NCBI GenBank assembly: GCA_964432595.1
Contig: CAYSOF010000014.1
Location: 1-64,000 of the forward strand
Length of the DNA stretch: 64,000 nt
Origin: DASYLJ01 sp964432595
Lineage (GTDB): Bacteria > Desulfobacterota > Binatia > DP-6
Direction of reading: 5' to 3'
Shown here: positions 1-7,421 of the stretch, in pieces
Layout of the letters: the number at the start of each line of letters is the position of its first letter
Position numbering within the stretch: the first letter of the stretch is position 1
Made by a program: the position numbers and the translations under genes
The notes under the pieces: model-generated
What the model was told of the DNA's origin: nothing
Databases searched by the model: none
The model's input: only the letters and a program-made list of their open reading frames with translations

Positions 1-213
1 CTTTCTGCGTCTGGCGCCCGCTCAGACCGTCGACGGTTTCGTCACATCAAGGTTAACACGCAGACGACGGGCACCTTGAACAACCCTACCTCGACCACCC
101 CGACGACGTTTCCGTGCTCCATCAGCGCCCCGGCCTGCAACGGCGAGTGCTACTTCCCGGGCCAGGTATGCGTGGACGTCGGCAGCGGCACGTGCGCGTG
201 CGTTACGCCCTAA
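1..213 (+). CDS. C-terminal fragment of a Cys-rich exported protein
   Basis: The frame is open from the left edge of the window and stops with TAA after a CACVTP tail, so the N-terminus lies outside. About 70 residues are visible. The last 30 form a small disulfide-type module with spacing C-x-G-x-C, G-Q-V-C, T-C-A-C. The same module pattern (CGG-x-CP-x-G-x-x-C ... C-x-C) is repeated in the exported protein at 56340-57542, so this is probably another member of that secreted family. No function is recognised. It marks the last chromosomal-looking gene before the accessory island. Confidence 0.6.
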   Translation, partial: LSASGARSDRRRFRHIKVNTQTTGTLNNPTSTTPTTFPCSISAPACNGECYFPGQVCVDVGSGTCACVTP

Positions 214-332
214 CCTCGCCCTGACGAGGCCATGAAGATAGCGAAGGCGGCGAAGTGTACCGGCCAGAACGTCGAGGGCATCCAGTATTCGCGAGAGCGC
301 ATCAAGGCGCTCTGCGGCCTGTAGTGCTTTCG

Positions 333-524
333 ATGACCAACCTGCCCGAGGCCGCCGCCACGCTCCTCGCCGCGCATAACGCCACCGCCGCGCTCATCGC
401 CGCCGCGCTCGGGGTGCCGGTCGAGCTCGCGGAGCACGCGCTCTGCGAGCTGGAGCGCGATCGGCTCGTCGCAGGCCAGGCGGTGCACCAGGACCAGTGT
501 GGAGCCCCGCGTGGACCCCGATAG
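333..524 (+). CDS. Small winged-helix-like protein overlapping the nuclease-like gene
   Basis: A 63-residue frame from an ATG at 333. Residues about 6-46 read like a helix-turn-helix/winged-helix: hydrophobic helix, AAALGVP turn, second helix, then an ERDRLVAG wing. Its last 26 nt overlap the GTG start of the next gene, which suggests translational coupling, as in a regulator or antitoxin-like partner upstream of an effector. The frame also extends upstream to an ATG at 255, but that extension looks unlike protein. No family is recognised; the HTH call rests on pattern only. Confidence 0.42.
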   Translation: MTNLPEAAATLLAAHNATAALIAAALGVPVELAEHALCELERDRLVAGQAVHQDQCGAPRGPR

Positions 525-1905
525 CCCGAAGGTAGCGGCGCGCATTCGCGCGCAGGTCATCGCCGCTGAGCAGCGACGCAAGGCAAGTGTCCGCTCTGCA
601 AAGTGGGGAGGGCTATTCCCGCACGAACGTCACATGGTCTTAGAGGACGATCTTGTCGTGTCGCTCCGACGTCGGCGAGAGGCGTATCCGCTGTTCCATC
701 TGCAGCTGCGACTCCTGCAGGACATGCTCGTCGCTCAACAGACGATTCACGCGATCAAGGCTGCGGGCGAAGAATCAGCCGAACCGGAAGGGGAGCACCG
801 CGGTCCGGCTGATAAGGGAGGAGCCGACGAGGATGGCGAGGAGCCGGAGTATGAATCCGATGAGGAGATCGCCGTCCGCCACAATCAGTCCCACATCGCG
901 GCACTACGCGAGATCGGGGACGGTATCGCATGGCGCCTCTTCGACTACGACCGAGGCTTGCTCTACATGCTCGCCAGCCGGCCTGACAAAGGGCACGTTG
1001 ACGTGACCGGTTTGGGCGCTGAGCTGCGGGAGTTCGCAGGGGCCTTCGACAGTGGTGAAGGCATCCCGATCTTCAACGACGCGACGCACTTCCTGAAACT
1101 GGGCGACGTGACGGTCTGCCGGCCCGACGGGGGATTCGACATCCGCGAAATCAAGAAGAGCCCGCAGAGGAGCCGGCGCGTCACGCGGCAGAAGCAGGCG
1201 ATGGCGCAGGTGGTCACCCTGTTCAACGAAGGATCTGTGCAGACACCGGAGGAAACACTCTTCGTTCGCGTTCTCGACGTGACGCCGCAGACCTACCTTC
1301 CGCAGCTGGAGCGTCTTTTGTTGGAAGCAGAGCGGCAGGGGGCTGCCTCGGAACGCGTCGGAGACCACCTGTTCGTTAGCTGCGCAGACTTCACCAGCGC
1401 GCGAGTCGATCGCGGTGCGCTTCGCGCAGTCCGAGATGCCGAGCGTGAAGTCCTACACCGTTGGGGAAACGCCGGTGACTTCGCAATCGCGGGCGACAAC
1501 TTCGACCGACGTTTCGTCCGCAACATCGCACCGGTCTCGATATTCCCAATTCAGCCACACCTCCGCGTGAAGCTGATGACCCGCGCCATGGTCTACCGAA
1601 CCGCCGTAAATCTCTCCGCCGTGTTCCGCTACCTGCATCAGCGCGGCTGGGACATCGTGAAGCGCCCAGAGACGGCCGCCGCCGAATCTCAGGCGCGCGG
1701 GGACTTGCGGCGAGGCACGGTTGGCACCATCGCCAAGGGGCGATTCAAGATGGACGTCCCGCCCGCGCTGGTGGCGCGATTGATGGATGAGCTGCTCCGT
1801 CCACGAACACTCCACGACATCCTTTCCGCCATGTTCGAGGACGGTCCACGCGGTGAGGACGCCGTGTTACCGGTGCTCTCCGGTGAGGCGACGATATGGG
1901 ATTGA
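499..1905 (+). CDS. Putative PD-(D/E)XK superfamily nuclease
   Basis: A 468-residue protein of unknown family. Residues 200-240 carry a textbook PD-(D/E)XK signature: D203 in LGDVTV, 13 residues, then E217-I-K219 in FDIREIKK, followed by a basic segment and a QKQAMAQ helix (Q232/Q237 region). This is the beta-hairpin with acidic/lysine catalytic residues and following Gln helix typical of restriction-endonuclease-like folds. Residues 90-127 are a charged, acidic linker. The start is GTG inside the upstream small frame; a later ATG at residue 46 is an alternative. Codon use appears less extreme in GC than in chromosomal neighbours. The nuclease fold is inferred from the motif; the target (DNA or RNA, phage or element) is unknown. 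Confidence 0.6.
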   Translation: MEPRVDPDSPKVAARIRAQVIAAEQRRKASVRSAKWGGLFPHERHMVLEDDLVVSLRRRREAYPLFHLQLRLLQDMLVAQQTIHAIKAAGEESAEPEGEHRGPADKGGADEDGEEPEYESDEEIAVRHNQSHIAALREIGDGIAWRLFDYDRGLLYMLASRPDKGHVDVTGLGAELREFAGAFDSGEGIPIFNDATHFLKLGDVTVCRPDGGFDIREIKKSPQRSRRVTRQKQAMAQVVTLFNEGSVQTPEETLFVRVLDVTPQTYLPQLERLLLEAERQGAASERVGDHLFVSCADFTSARVDRGALRAVRDAEREVLHRWGNAGDFAIAGDNFDRRFVRNIAPVSIFPIQPHLRVKLMTRAMVYRTAVNLSAVFRYLHQRGWDIVKRPETAAAESQARGDLRRGTVGTIAKGRFKMDVPPALVARLMDELLRPRTLHDILSAMFEDGPRGEDAVLPVLSGEATIWD

Positions 1906-2449
1906 GCCGCGCACCGGCTAGGTGCGTGCGGGCGATGGCGCGCCGAACATCGGAGACGCCTCGCACACCAGGCAACAACACGTGCCGAACCCGACCGGGT
2001 TCTTCATGGCGCCGAAGCACCGGCAGTAGACGAGTCTCCGCGCGCCCATCGGCACCCCTCGCGCAGCTCGGACCGTCGCCGGCGCATCCTCCAGCCGCAG
2101 CCACCAACTCGCCCGCATCGGCGCTCTGCGACACGAGCCAGCGCATCATCCGGAACGCCTCCGACGCCATCCCCGAGGTTCCTCGAACTCATCAGGCGGG
2201 ACATGCCCCCGGGGCGCGCCAGAGGTCGGCGTTCAGCTGCAGGGCGAGCCAGGTATGCGCTCATCAGCACGGCGCTGGAGGTGGCGATCGAGCACGCGGA
2301 GGAAGTCGAGGTGGTGGGGACGGGGTCACGCGCGATGTTTTCGTCGAGGTCGGTGCCCACGAACCGATGGTGCAGGTCGACGACGCGCAGTCGGCTTCGT
2401 GCACTCACCAGCGCTCGCACCCTGCCTCCATCCTGGGTAGACGACGCCG
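1906..2449. other. 544-bp stretch with no convincing gene
   Basis: Several overlapping frames on both strands are open here, but their translations are Arg/Ser/Ala/Pro-rich and look like GC-rich shadows. The only piece with some protein character is a short Cys-rich frame on the minus strand (listed separately). Protein-like fragments in differing frames on both strands could mean a decayed gene. No promoter, terminator or repeat stands out. Confidence 0.4.
1918..2118 (-). CDS. Possible small Cys-rich peptide
   Basis: A 66-residue minus-strand frame whose C-terminal half contains YCRCFG, then TCCCLVCE, a CxC...CCCxxC arrangement that could bind zinc. A second minus frame just upstream begins MASEAFRMMRWLV and looks protein-like up to the point where this frame begins, so the two may be parts of one frameshifted gene. 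No family is recognised. Low confidence. Confidence 0.22.
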   Translation of the reverse strand: MRASWWLRLEDAPATVRAARGVPMGARRLVYCRCFGAMKNPVGFGTCCCLVCEASPMFGAPSPART

Positions 2450-3319
2450 ATGGCGATGGTAAGGGAGCGTCCAACCCTCGACTACGACCTCATCGGTGAG
2501 CCCATCAGGAACGGCCTGACGGCGGCGGTCAACATCCTGGACCGCGATCCCCCCGAGGGGCTCCGCCACGTCGCTGGGCTGCCGGGTCTCCTGATGCTTA
2601 CGACGAGGACCGTGCAAAGCGTCTACGGCACCATCCTTTTGCTCTGCTCGGAGAAGAGAGAGCCTGAAGTGAAGTTGGAGTACGCGGTGTGCGCGTGGCC
2701 GCTGGCGCGCATCATCGCAGACGCCCTGACGACCGTTGCCTTCGTCCTGGCGGATCCGGAGCCCTACACGCGCTGGTACTGGGCGACCGGCTGGCGGAGC
2801 TATTCGGAGCAGATCGCCACCTACGAGAAGCGTGCGCGTCCCGAGGAAGCGGAATGGATCGCGCAGCAACGTCGGGAACTCATTGCGACGGTGCAGCGAT
2901 GGCAGATCCCGGCGCATTGGGTCGCGAAGCCCAAGCTCATTCTCCGTTGGCCGAATGTCGGGAAGCTGTCGAGGGAATGCCTGCACATGGACCTGCGACC
3001 ACTGTTCGCCTACGTCGAGGATTGGCTGTACGGACTGCTTTCGTCGACCGCCCACCTGACGGCACCAGGACTTCAGCAGACCGCAATTCCTCTGTTGGAG
3101 GAGGATCCCGACAAGCGGGAGGCGAACCTCGACCGCCTGCGCTCGGATGGGACGTTCATCGCCATCACGCTGACAGTCGCGTACCTTTCAGAGTTGAAGT
3201 CGGCCGGTGTCAACGTGTTCCATCTCCCGTTCGTCTGGGGCGTAATCAGCCCATCGAGCCAGCCAGCCGAGGAACTGTATGACCTGCGGTATCGGACGCT
3301 GCTGGAGAGAGCCGGCTAG
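2450..3319 (+). CDS. DUF5677-like protein of unknown function
   Basis: 289 residues, mostly helical, with no signal peptide. The central part (about residues 75-150: ARIIADAL, VAFVLADPE, then an acidic/aromatic helix and W-rich stretch) resembles the helical proteins annotated DUF5677, in which an R-x-x-x-E/D-A helix is followed by a conserved aromatic run; a later HLTAPG segment is also in that style. DUF5677-type proteins are often found in defence or mobile islands, and this one sits between two nuclease-like genes. Start is the first of two ATGs (2450 or 2456). The family match is from memory of the pattern, so moderate only; biochemical role unknown. Confidence 0.55.
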   Translation: MAMVRERPTLDYDLIGEPIRNGLTAAVNILDRDPPEGLRHVAGLPGLLMLTTRTVQSVYGTILLLCSEKREPEVKLEYAVCAWPLARIIADALTTVAFVLADPEPYTRWYWATGWRSYSEQIATYEKRARPEEAEWIAQQRRELIATVQRWQIPAHWVAKPKLILRWPNVGKLSRECLHMDLRPLFAYVEDWLYGLLSSTAHLTAPGLQQTAIPLLEEDPDKREANLDRLRSDGTFIAITLTVAYLSELKSAGVNVFHLPFVWGVISPSSQPAEELYDLRYRTLLERAG

Positions 3320-3458
3320 ACTCCTACCGACTGCCCGTCGTTCGGCATCGCGTCGCGCCACGTACCGCGCGCGCCTACTCGGGACTACAGGATGCCAAGT
3401 CCTGTTTCGTGCGCCAGGGCTTCGACGCTTTCGCCTGGCGGCTGGTAGACTTGCGAAC

Positions 3459-4232
3459 ATGGCTGAACCAACAGGTAAGGAAGCAGAGGCGATCCGTAAC
3501 GCGTTCCTCGCGGCCTACAATCGTGCGCACAGAACGGGGTACAAGCCGTCGTCGCGAGCGACGAGCGAGCCGACTGATATGCTATTCGATGGTCCCTCCC
3601 GCGGCGACCAATTGAAGGTGCAGCTCGTGCGCGCCTCCAGTAACCCCGACGAATTCCGGCATCCGGCCGAGGTCCACAAGTTTGTTACCGGTCCGCTGCG
3701 GCGCAGCCTGCGCGAAAGCGGCTCTCGCGGGTACGTCGTCGGCATCGACATCGATCGTCTCCCACGGTCACCAGGCGACAAGGATCGTGTGTTCGGCCAC
3801 GTCTGGGCTCTGGTCGCCCGCGCGGTGTTCGCTGGTAACGCGACGGACGGGCCAGATCGCGTGCTCAGGGTATGCCGCGAATGGCATCGCGGCTACGAAG
3901 AAATCGCCGCCTTCGTCGCCGACCTGGAGGTCTGCAAGGTCGAGGGAGACCAGCCAACGTCTGTGATCGAGAGCCCGACCGACGGTGCATTCCTGTGGAC
4001 GCTGACGGAACAGATCGCGGCCTCAATTCTAGCCAAGAGCACGAAGTACGGGTCATCGGCCCGAGACCACGTGCTCGTCGTGACGTGCGAGCTACTGCCC
4101 TACTTCACGGACGACCTGCCTGAGGTGCGCGCGGCCATCGCCTCCCAGCCGAAGCCCCCCGAGTTCCGCGAGGTATGGGTTCTCTCTCTTTGGGGCGAGA
4201 CGATCGTGGAACGGCTGTGGCCACGTGACTGA
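3459..4232 (+). CDS. Unknown island protein, possible PD-(D/E)XK-like nuclease
   Basis: 257 residues starting at the ATG of MAEPTGKEAEAIRNAFL; the longer upstream frame is Arg-rich and was rejected. After a charged N-terminal helix comes PTDMLFDG, a short loop and DQLKVQLV. An acid followed by a strand with QLKxQ is reminiscent of nuclease-like cores in which the third motif is QxK rather than ExK, but key residues are ambiguous. The C-terminal half alternates predicted strands (HVLVVTCEL, EVWVLSLWG) with helices and ends near WPRD. It is convergent with, and overlaps by 133 bp, the end of the HerA-like gene. Function is not established. Confidence 0.5.
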   Translation: MAEPTGKEAEAIRNAFLAAYNRAHRTGYKPSSRATSEPTDMLFDGPSRGDQLKVQLVRASSNPDEFRHPAEVHKFVTGPLRRSLRESGSRGYVVGIDIDRLPRSPGDKDRVFGHVWALVARAVFAGNATDGPDRVLRVCREWHRGYEEIAAFVADLEVCKVEGDQPTSVIESPTDGAFLWTLTEQIAASILAKSTKYGSSARDHVLVVTCELLPYFTDDLPEVRAAIASQPKPPEFREVWVLSLWGETIVERLWPRD

Positions 4233-6016
4233 GCACCGTCGTGCGAGTCGAACAGTTCTGCACTGGCGCGAAGCTCCCCTCGTCCCTCGATCAGCTCGAG
4301 GCCGCGCAACCGGCTCAGGTAGGTGTCGAACGTCCCGCTTGTCGCCATGCCGGCCTGCGCCGCGAGGTCCGTCCGAGAGAGCCCGGTCGGGTAGGCGTCC
4401 GCCAGGGTGCGTAGCATGCGCGCCGCACCGCCCTGGCCGAGCTCCCGCAGCCAGTGGTTCAGTAGCTCGGCTCCGGTCGGGAGCGGTTCATAGTCACCGA
4501 GCGCACGGAGGCCGTCATCGGTAATCCGCAGGAGAGACCGCTCACCGTCCACCCACCGGTTCGAGCGCGCGCGGCTCAAGTACGTGTCGAACGTGCCGCT
4601 CCTACTCGACAGCTGCGCGCGGACCCCGATCTGCCGAGCGGAGAGTCCGTGCGGCCGCTGCGCGAGCGCGACAAGGATGCGTCGGAGGCCGCCGGTGCCT
4701 ACCGCGGCGTCCGGCGCGGCGCCGTTGCGCGTGTGGGCAGCTCCGGGCGGCCCAGCGGCAGCCGGAGCGCAGTGCCGAGCGCTCTGGGCAGGACTGGGCG
4801 CAACCTTCGTCGGCGCGGCCGCGCGCTCGATCGTCCCAGCCGCGTCGCGGAGCTCACCGCCGACGGCGACGATGCGGTCGACCTGCTGACGAAGCTCAGC
4901 GACGGTCATCGCCTGCAGGCGATCAGTCGCACCGAGGACGCGCGCCGCAACATCCTCGAGCGCCTTCATCTGCTCGTCGGTGACGATGGGCACCTCGACC
5001 CGATGCACCTCCGTCGCCGGCGGCGTCGCCCGTCGGGCCGCGAGCTCGCGCTCGAGCGCCGCGATGCGCTTCCGCAGCTCCTTCGGGTCGTCGGCCTTCG
5101 CGCGCTCGATGGTCTCGGACATCTGCCGTCGGAGCGTCTCGAGATCGACGTCCGCGAGCTGCTTCGGCTCGCGCCGCGTCTCGCCCGGCTTCGGCGTCGC
5201 GCCGCTGTCGAAGGTCTCGATCTGCAGCACGTGGTGCCGGCTGAAGATGCCGTCGAGCGTCGGCCAGCCCGGCGACCAAACCCAGGCGTCGCCGACCGGC
5301 AGCGACGGGACCGACGCCATGAGCGTGCGCAGCTCCTCGGCCGTGCCGTGGACGTCGACCCACGCCTTTAGCGCGACCAGGTCCTGCGGGGCGATCGTCC
5401 GCAGCGCGATCAGCACCTGGGCCTGCGTCAGGACGTTCTTGTTGAGCACGGCCGATCGCTGCGTGATCGTCGTGCAGCCGATGCCGCGCTGGCCGCCGCG
5501 GCGCACGATGTCCTCGGCAGCCCCGAGCATGCGCTCCTCGCCGGGCATCGGCTTCTGCGGCGCGATCGCGTCCGCTTCGTCAACGAGCAGCATCATCGGC
5601 GTTCGGTACCTCTCCCGCGCCTTCAGCCGGTAGAGATGCTCGAGGAAGTCGGCCATGAAGACGGCGACCTCCTTCTTCCGGAGCAGCGACAGGTCGAGAA
5701 GCGCCGAGACGCGCTCGACGACGATCAGCTTCGCCACCACCTCGCCAGCGTGCACCTCGAGCGGTACGTCGCCGCGCTCGCCGCCGATGATGACGATCGG
5801 CAGCCCGGGCCGCTTCCCGTCGGCAGACGACCGGATACCCCACCAGTCACCCTTCGGATCGACGATCACGATCTGTTGGCGCGCGTGGTGGAGCTGTTCG
5901 GCGAGCCGCCGCGCGAGGTAGCTCTTGCCGGCGCGGCGCTTCGCCAGGACGGCGATCGTCTGTGTGACGGTCTCGTCGGGCAACGCGAGGTCAGACGCCA
6001 TCTGCAGTCGGCTCAT
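4100..6016 (-). CDS. HerA/FtsK-type ATPase with two C-terminal winged helices
   Basis: 638 residues. Residues 23-35 hold the Walker A loop AKRRAGKS with the Lys/Ser of HerA-type pumps; PMMLLVDEADAIAP (140-153) is Walker B; R-rich RRGGQRGIG and TQR near 172-187 suit the sensor/arginine-finger region. HerA-family hexamers translocate DNA and often act with a nuclease. Residues about 295-335 form a charged coiled coil. Residues about 444-505 and 530-588 are tandem winged helices sharing the phrase SGTFDTYLSR, clearly an internal duplication and likely DNA-binding. The last ~45 residues are unlike the rest and lie antisense to the convergent gene, so the natural C-terminus may have been replaced by recombination. 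A candidate terminator precedes the gene. Confidence 0.8.
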   Translation of the reverse strand: MSRLQMASDLALPDETVTQTIAVLAKRRAGKSYLARRLAEQLHHARQQIVIVDPKGDWWGIRSSADGKRPGLPIVIIGGERGDVPLEVHAGEVVAKLIVVERVSALLDLSLLRKKEVAVFMADFLEHLYRLKARERYRTPMMLLVDEADAIAPQKPMPGEERMLGAAEDIVRRGGQRGIGCTTITQRSAVLNKNVLTQAQVLIALRTIAPQDLVALKAWVDVHGTAEELRTLMASVPSLPVGDAWVWSPGWPTLDGIFSRHHVLQIETFDSGATPKPGETRREPKQLADVDLETLRRQMSETIERAKADDPKELRKRIAALERELAARRATPPATEVHRVEVPIVTDEQMKALEDVAARVLGATDRLQAMTVAELRQQVDRIVAVGGELRDAAGTIERAAAPTKVAPSPAQSARHCAPAAAGPPGAAHTRNGAAPDAAVGTGGLRRILVALAQRPHGLSARQIGVRAQLSSRSGTFDTYLSRARSNRWVDGERSLLRITDDGLRALGDYEPLPTGAELLNHWLRELGQGGAARMLRTLADAYPTGLSRTDLAAQAGMATSGTFDTYLSRLRGLELIEGRGELRASAELFDSHDGAQSRGHSRSTIVSPQRERTHTSRNSGGFGWEAMAARTSGRSSVK

Positions 6017-6052
6017 TCTTGGGCCCTCCGTTTACGACGGCTCCGTGAAGTG

Positions 6053-6082
6053 AAAAAAATTCGAGCGGGGGTCCCAACCCCC
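6053..6082 (-). terminator. Candidate intrinsic terminator upstream of the HerA-like gene
   Basis: On the minus strand a 6-bp perfect stem (GGGGGT/ACCCCC, loop of 4) is followed 7 nt later by seven T residues. It lies between the stop of the 194-residue gene and the start of the HerA-like gene, so it may limit read-through between them. The spacer before the T-tract is longer than in classic terminators. Confidence 0.4.
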
Positions 6083-6288
6083 CTCCCCACCGCACGCGCA
6101 TGGCAGCTTTCGCCCCCCGCCCATTGGTTCAGCGTGGCGGCCCCATCGGCGTCGGTCCGGCCGGACGGCGATTGAGCCCACACGGAGCGTCCACCACGTT
6201 GCTTCCTGATGAACCCTGGAGCGTCCTGCGCGGGCGAGAGTGCGATGGGCCAGCTCCCCCCCCCAAGACCGAGCTCGTCGCGCCACTC

Positions 6289-6873
6289 TCATCGAGTGAT
6301 CGCGAGTAATGAACGGAGCCGCTGCAAAGCACGCCGCGTCGTGTCCGGGAACGCATCGACCCCGGCGAAGGACGCCACCCCGAAGCCGGCCAGTCGCAAC
6401 AGAGCGGACGCCCTCCGCTCGTGTGGCTCCGACCACTCCGGGACGCGCGAGCGCAGATCCTCGCCAATCGCTATGATCGGCGGAACATCGCGCAAGCCGC
6501 GGCGGTCGGCCGGCAACACCGCGTCGAGCGCGGCGTTGAACACGGCGCCGGCGCGGATCGCCGCTGCCACCTCGGCCGGTAGCTTCACCGTGCCGTCCGA
6601 TCGACCGCACGCGCTCGCAGCGAGGGCCCTGAGGTCCGAGACCTGCACCATCGCTCGCGCCTTCGAGAACGGACGCACCGCCACGAGAGTCGCCAGGACG
6701 GCAGGCATGAGGTTCACGAGAAGCGCAGCTTGCCGCAGCTCAAGCTCGAGCGCCACGCTCCGCCATCGAGGCACGGGCTCGACCACGATACTCTCAAGCT
6801 TAAGGGCGTCGACGCGCCGCAGGCATTCGCGGAACGCCGTCAGGTCCGGCTGGGGTGCTCGCTTCTTCCTCAT
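6289..6873 (-). CDS. Unknown 194-residue island protein
   Basis: Starts MRKKRAPQPDLTAF; the ATG overlaps the stop of the upstream frame as ATGA, so the pair is translationally coupled. The protein is alpha-helical and Arg/Ala/Leu-rich with a hydrophobic middle (ALLVNLMPAVLATLVAV, about residues 51-67) that is short for a membrane span and flanked by charged helices. No catalytic motif or known family is recognised. The longer in-frame extension upstream is poly-Arg and was rejected. It forms a two-gene unit with the zinc-finger-like frame and precedes the HerA-like gene on the same strand. Confidence 0.55.
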   Translation of the reverse strand: MRKKRAPQPDLTAFRECLRRVDALKLESIVVEPVPRWRSVALELELRQAALLVNLMPAVLATLVAVRPFSKARAMVQVSDLRALAASACGRSDGTVKLPAEVAAAIRAGAVFNAALDAVLPADRRGLRDVPPIIAIGEDLRSRVPEWSEPHERRASALLRLAGFGVASFAGVDAFPDTTRRALQRLRSLLAITR

Positions 6874-7220
6874 GGCCTCTCCCCTTCGAACAACGCAGCT
6901 TCGAGCTCCCGCACAACGTCGTCGCGGTTCAACGCGCCGACGTCGACGCCGGCGGCGACGCGTCGGCACCGCCGCCGGGCAAACCGGTCCCGACACCCGA
7001 CGCAGAGGGCGACGCCTTGCACCGACACCGCGGCGACGTCGCCGCACTCGCGCACCGCACATCCAGTCCGCGGGTGCCTACGGCGAGTCCCCGACGTCGG
7101 GGAATGCGCCGGCTCATCGACGTCCGTACGGCTTGGACCGACACAGGCGAGCAAGCGGTTGGTGGCGCTTTTGAATTGTGTCCGCGCGGGCACAATTCGC
7201 GGCGTTCGATGGCGGTTCAT
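6870..7220 (-). CDS. Small zinc-finger-like protein, coupled to the next gene
   Basis: The C-terminal part is convincing: CAVRECGD, ten residues, then ALCVGCRDRFARRR, i.e. paired Cys motifs C-x4-C ... C-x2-C suited to one zinc site, followed by VRELEAALFEGERP and a stop that overlaps the next start (ATGA). Small Cys-pair proteins of this style are common in phages and integrative elements. The start is uncertain: the full frame gives 116 residues, but the first ~45 look unprotein-like and span a strong palindrome at 7173-7198, so a GTG near 7127 is plausible and would place the palindrome in the promoter region. Confidence 0.5.
   Translation of the reverse strand: MNRHRTPRIVPARTQFKSATNRLLACVGPSRTDVDEPAHSPTSGTRRRHPRTGCAVRECGDVAAVSVQGVALCVGCRDRFARRRCRRVAAGVDVGALNRDDVVRELEAALFEGERP
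7173..7198. promoter_or_regulatory. 26-bp near-perfect palindrome, likely operator
   Basis: GAATTGTG and CACAATTC arms (8 bp, perfect) enclose CCGCGCGG with a single T/G mismatch pair, so 12 of 13 positions are symmetrical. As RNA the mismatch would be a wobble pair. It is AT-rich at its tips in a GC-rich setting and sits ahead of the probable true start of the zinc-finger-like gene and near the island edge, consistent with a repressor site. Confidence 0.5.
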
Positions 7221-7264
7221 GGCGGACCCCCGTCGAGGAAACTCAACGCCCGCGCCGCTTCACG

Positions 7265-7289
7265 ACGGGTTCAAGTCCCCCTCCTCGCA
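7265..7289 (+). other. tRNA-Leu 3'-end remnant, probable attachment site
   Basis: The run reads as a T-arm loop (GGTTCAAGTCC core), then CCC, acceptor half TCCTCGC and discriminator A, matching the 3' end of bacterial tRNA-Leu genes. The 5' half of the T-stem no longer pairs fully (AC against CC) and there is no tRNA body upstream, so this is a 3' fragment. Integrases that use tRNA genes leave exactly such a duplicated 3' end at one element boundary, on the far side from the intact tRNA. The intact tRNA and integrase are not in the window. Confidence 0.6.
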
Positions 7290-7421
7290 TTCTGATTTCC
7301 GCCGTGCGCTTCTTCGGCTCGCAAGCCACCGTCGTGCGCTAGGTGATGACCGAAGGACCCCCGGCGAACTCCACCGAAGGTTCGTGGGCGTACGGCAGCG
7401 GGCGGGCGACGCAGCGTGCGA

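Noticed and set aside
1896..2462. 188-residue plus frame
   Set aside because: Arg/Ser/Pro-rich with no family resemblance; probably a GC shadow.
6032..6610. 192-residue minus frame upstream of HerA
   Set aside because: Arg/Gly-rich, crosses the terminator-like hairpin and overlaps the real 194-residue gene in another frame.
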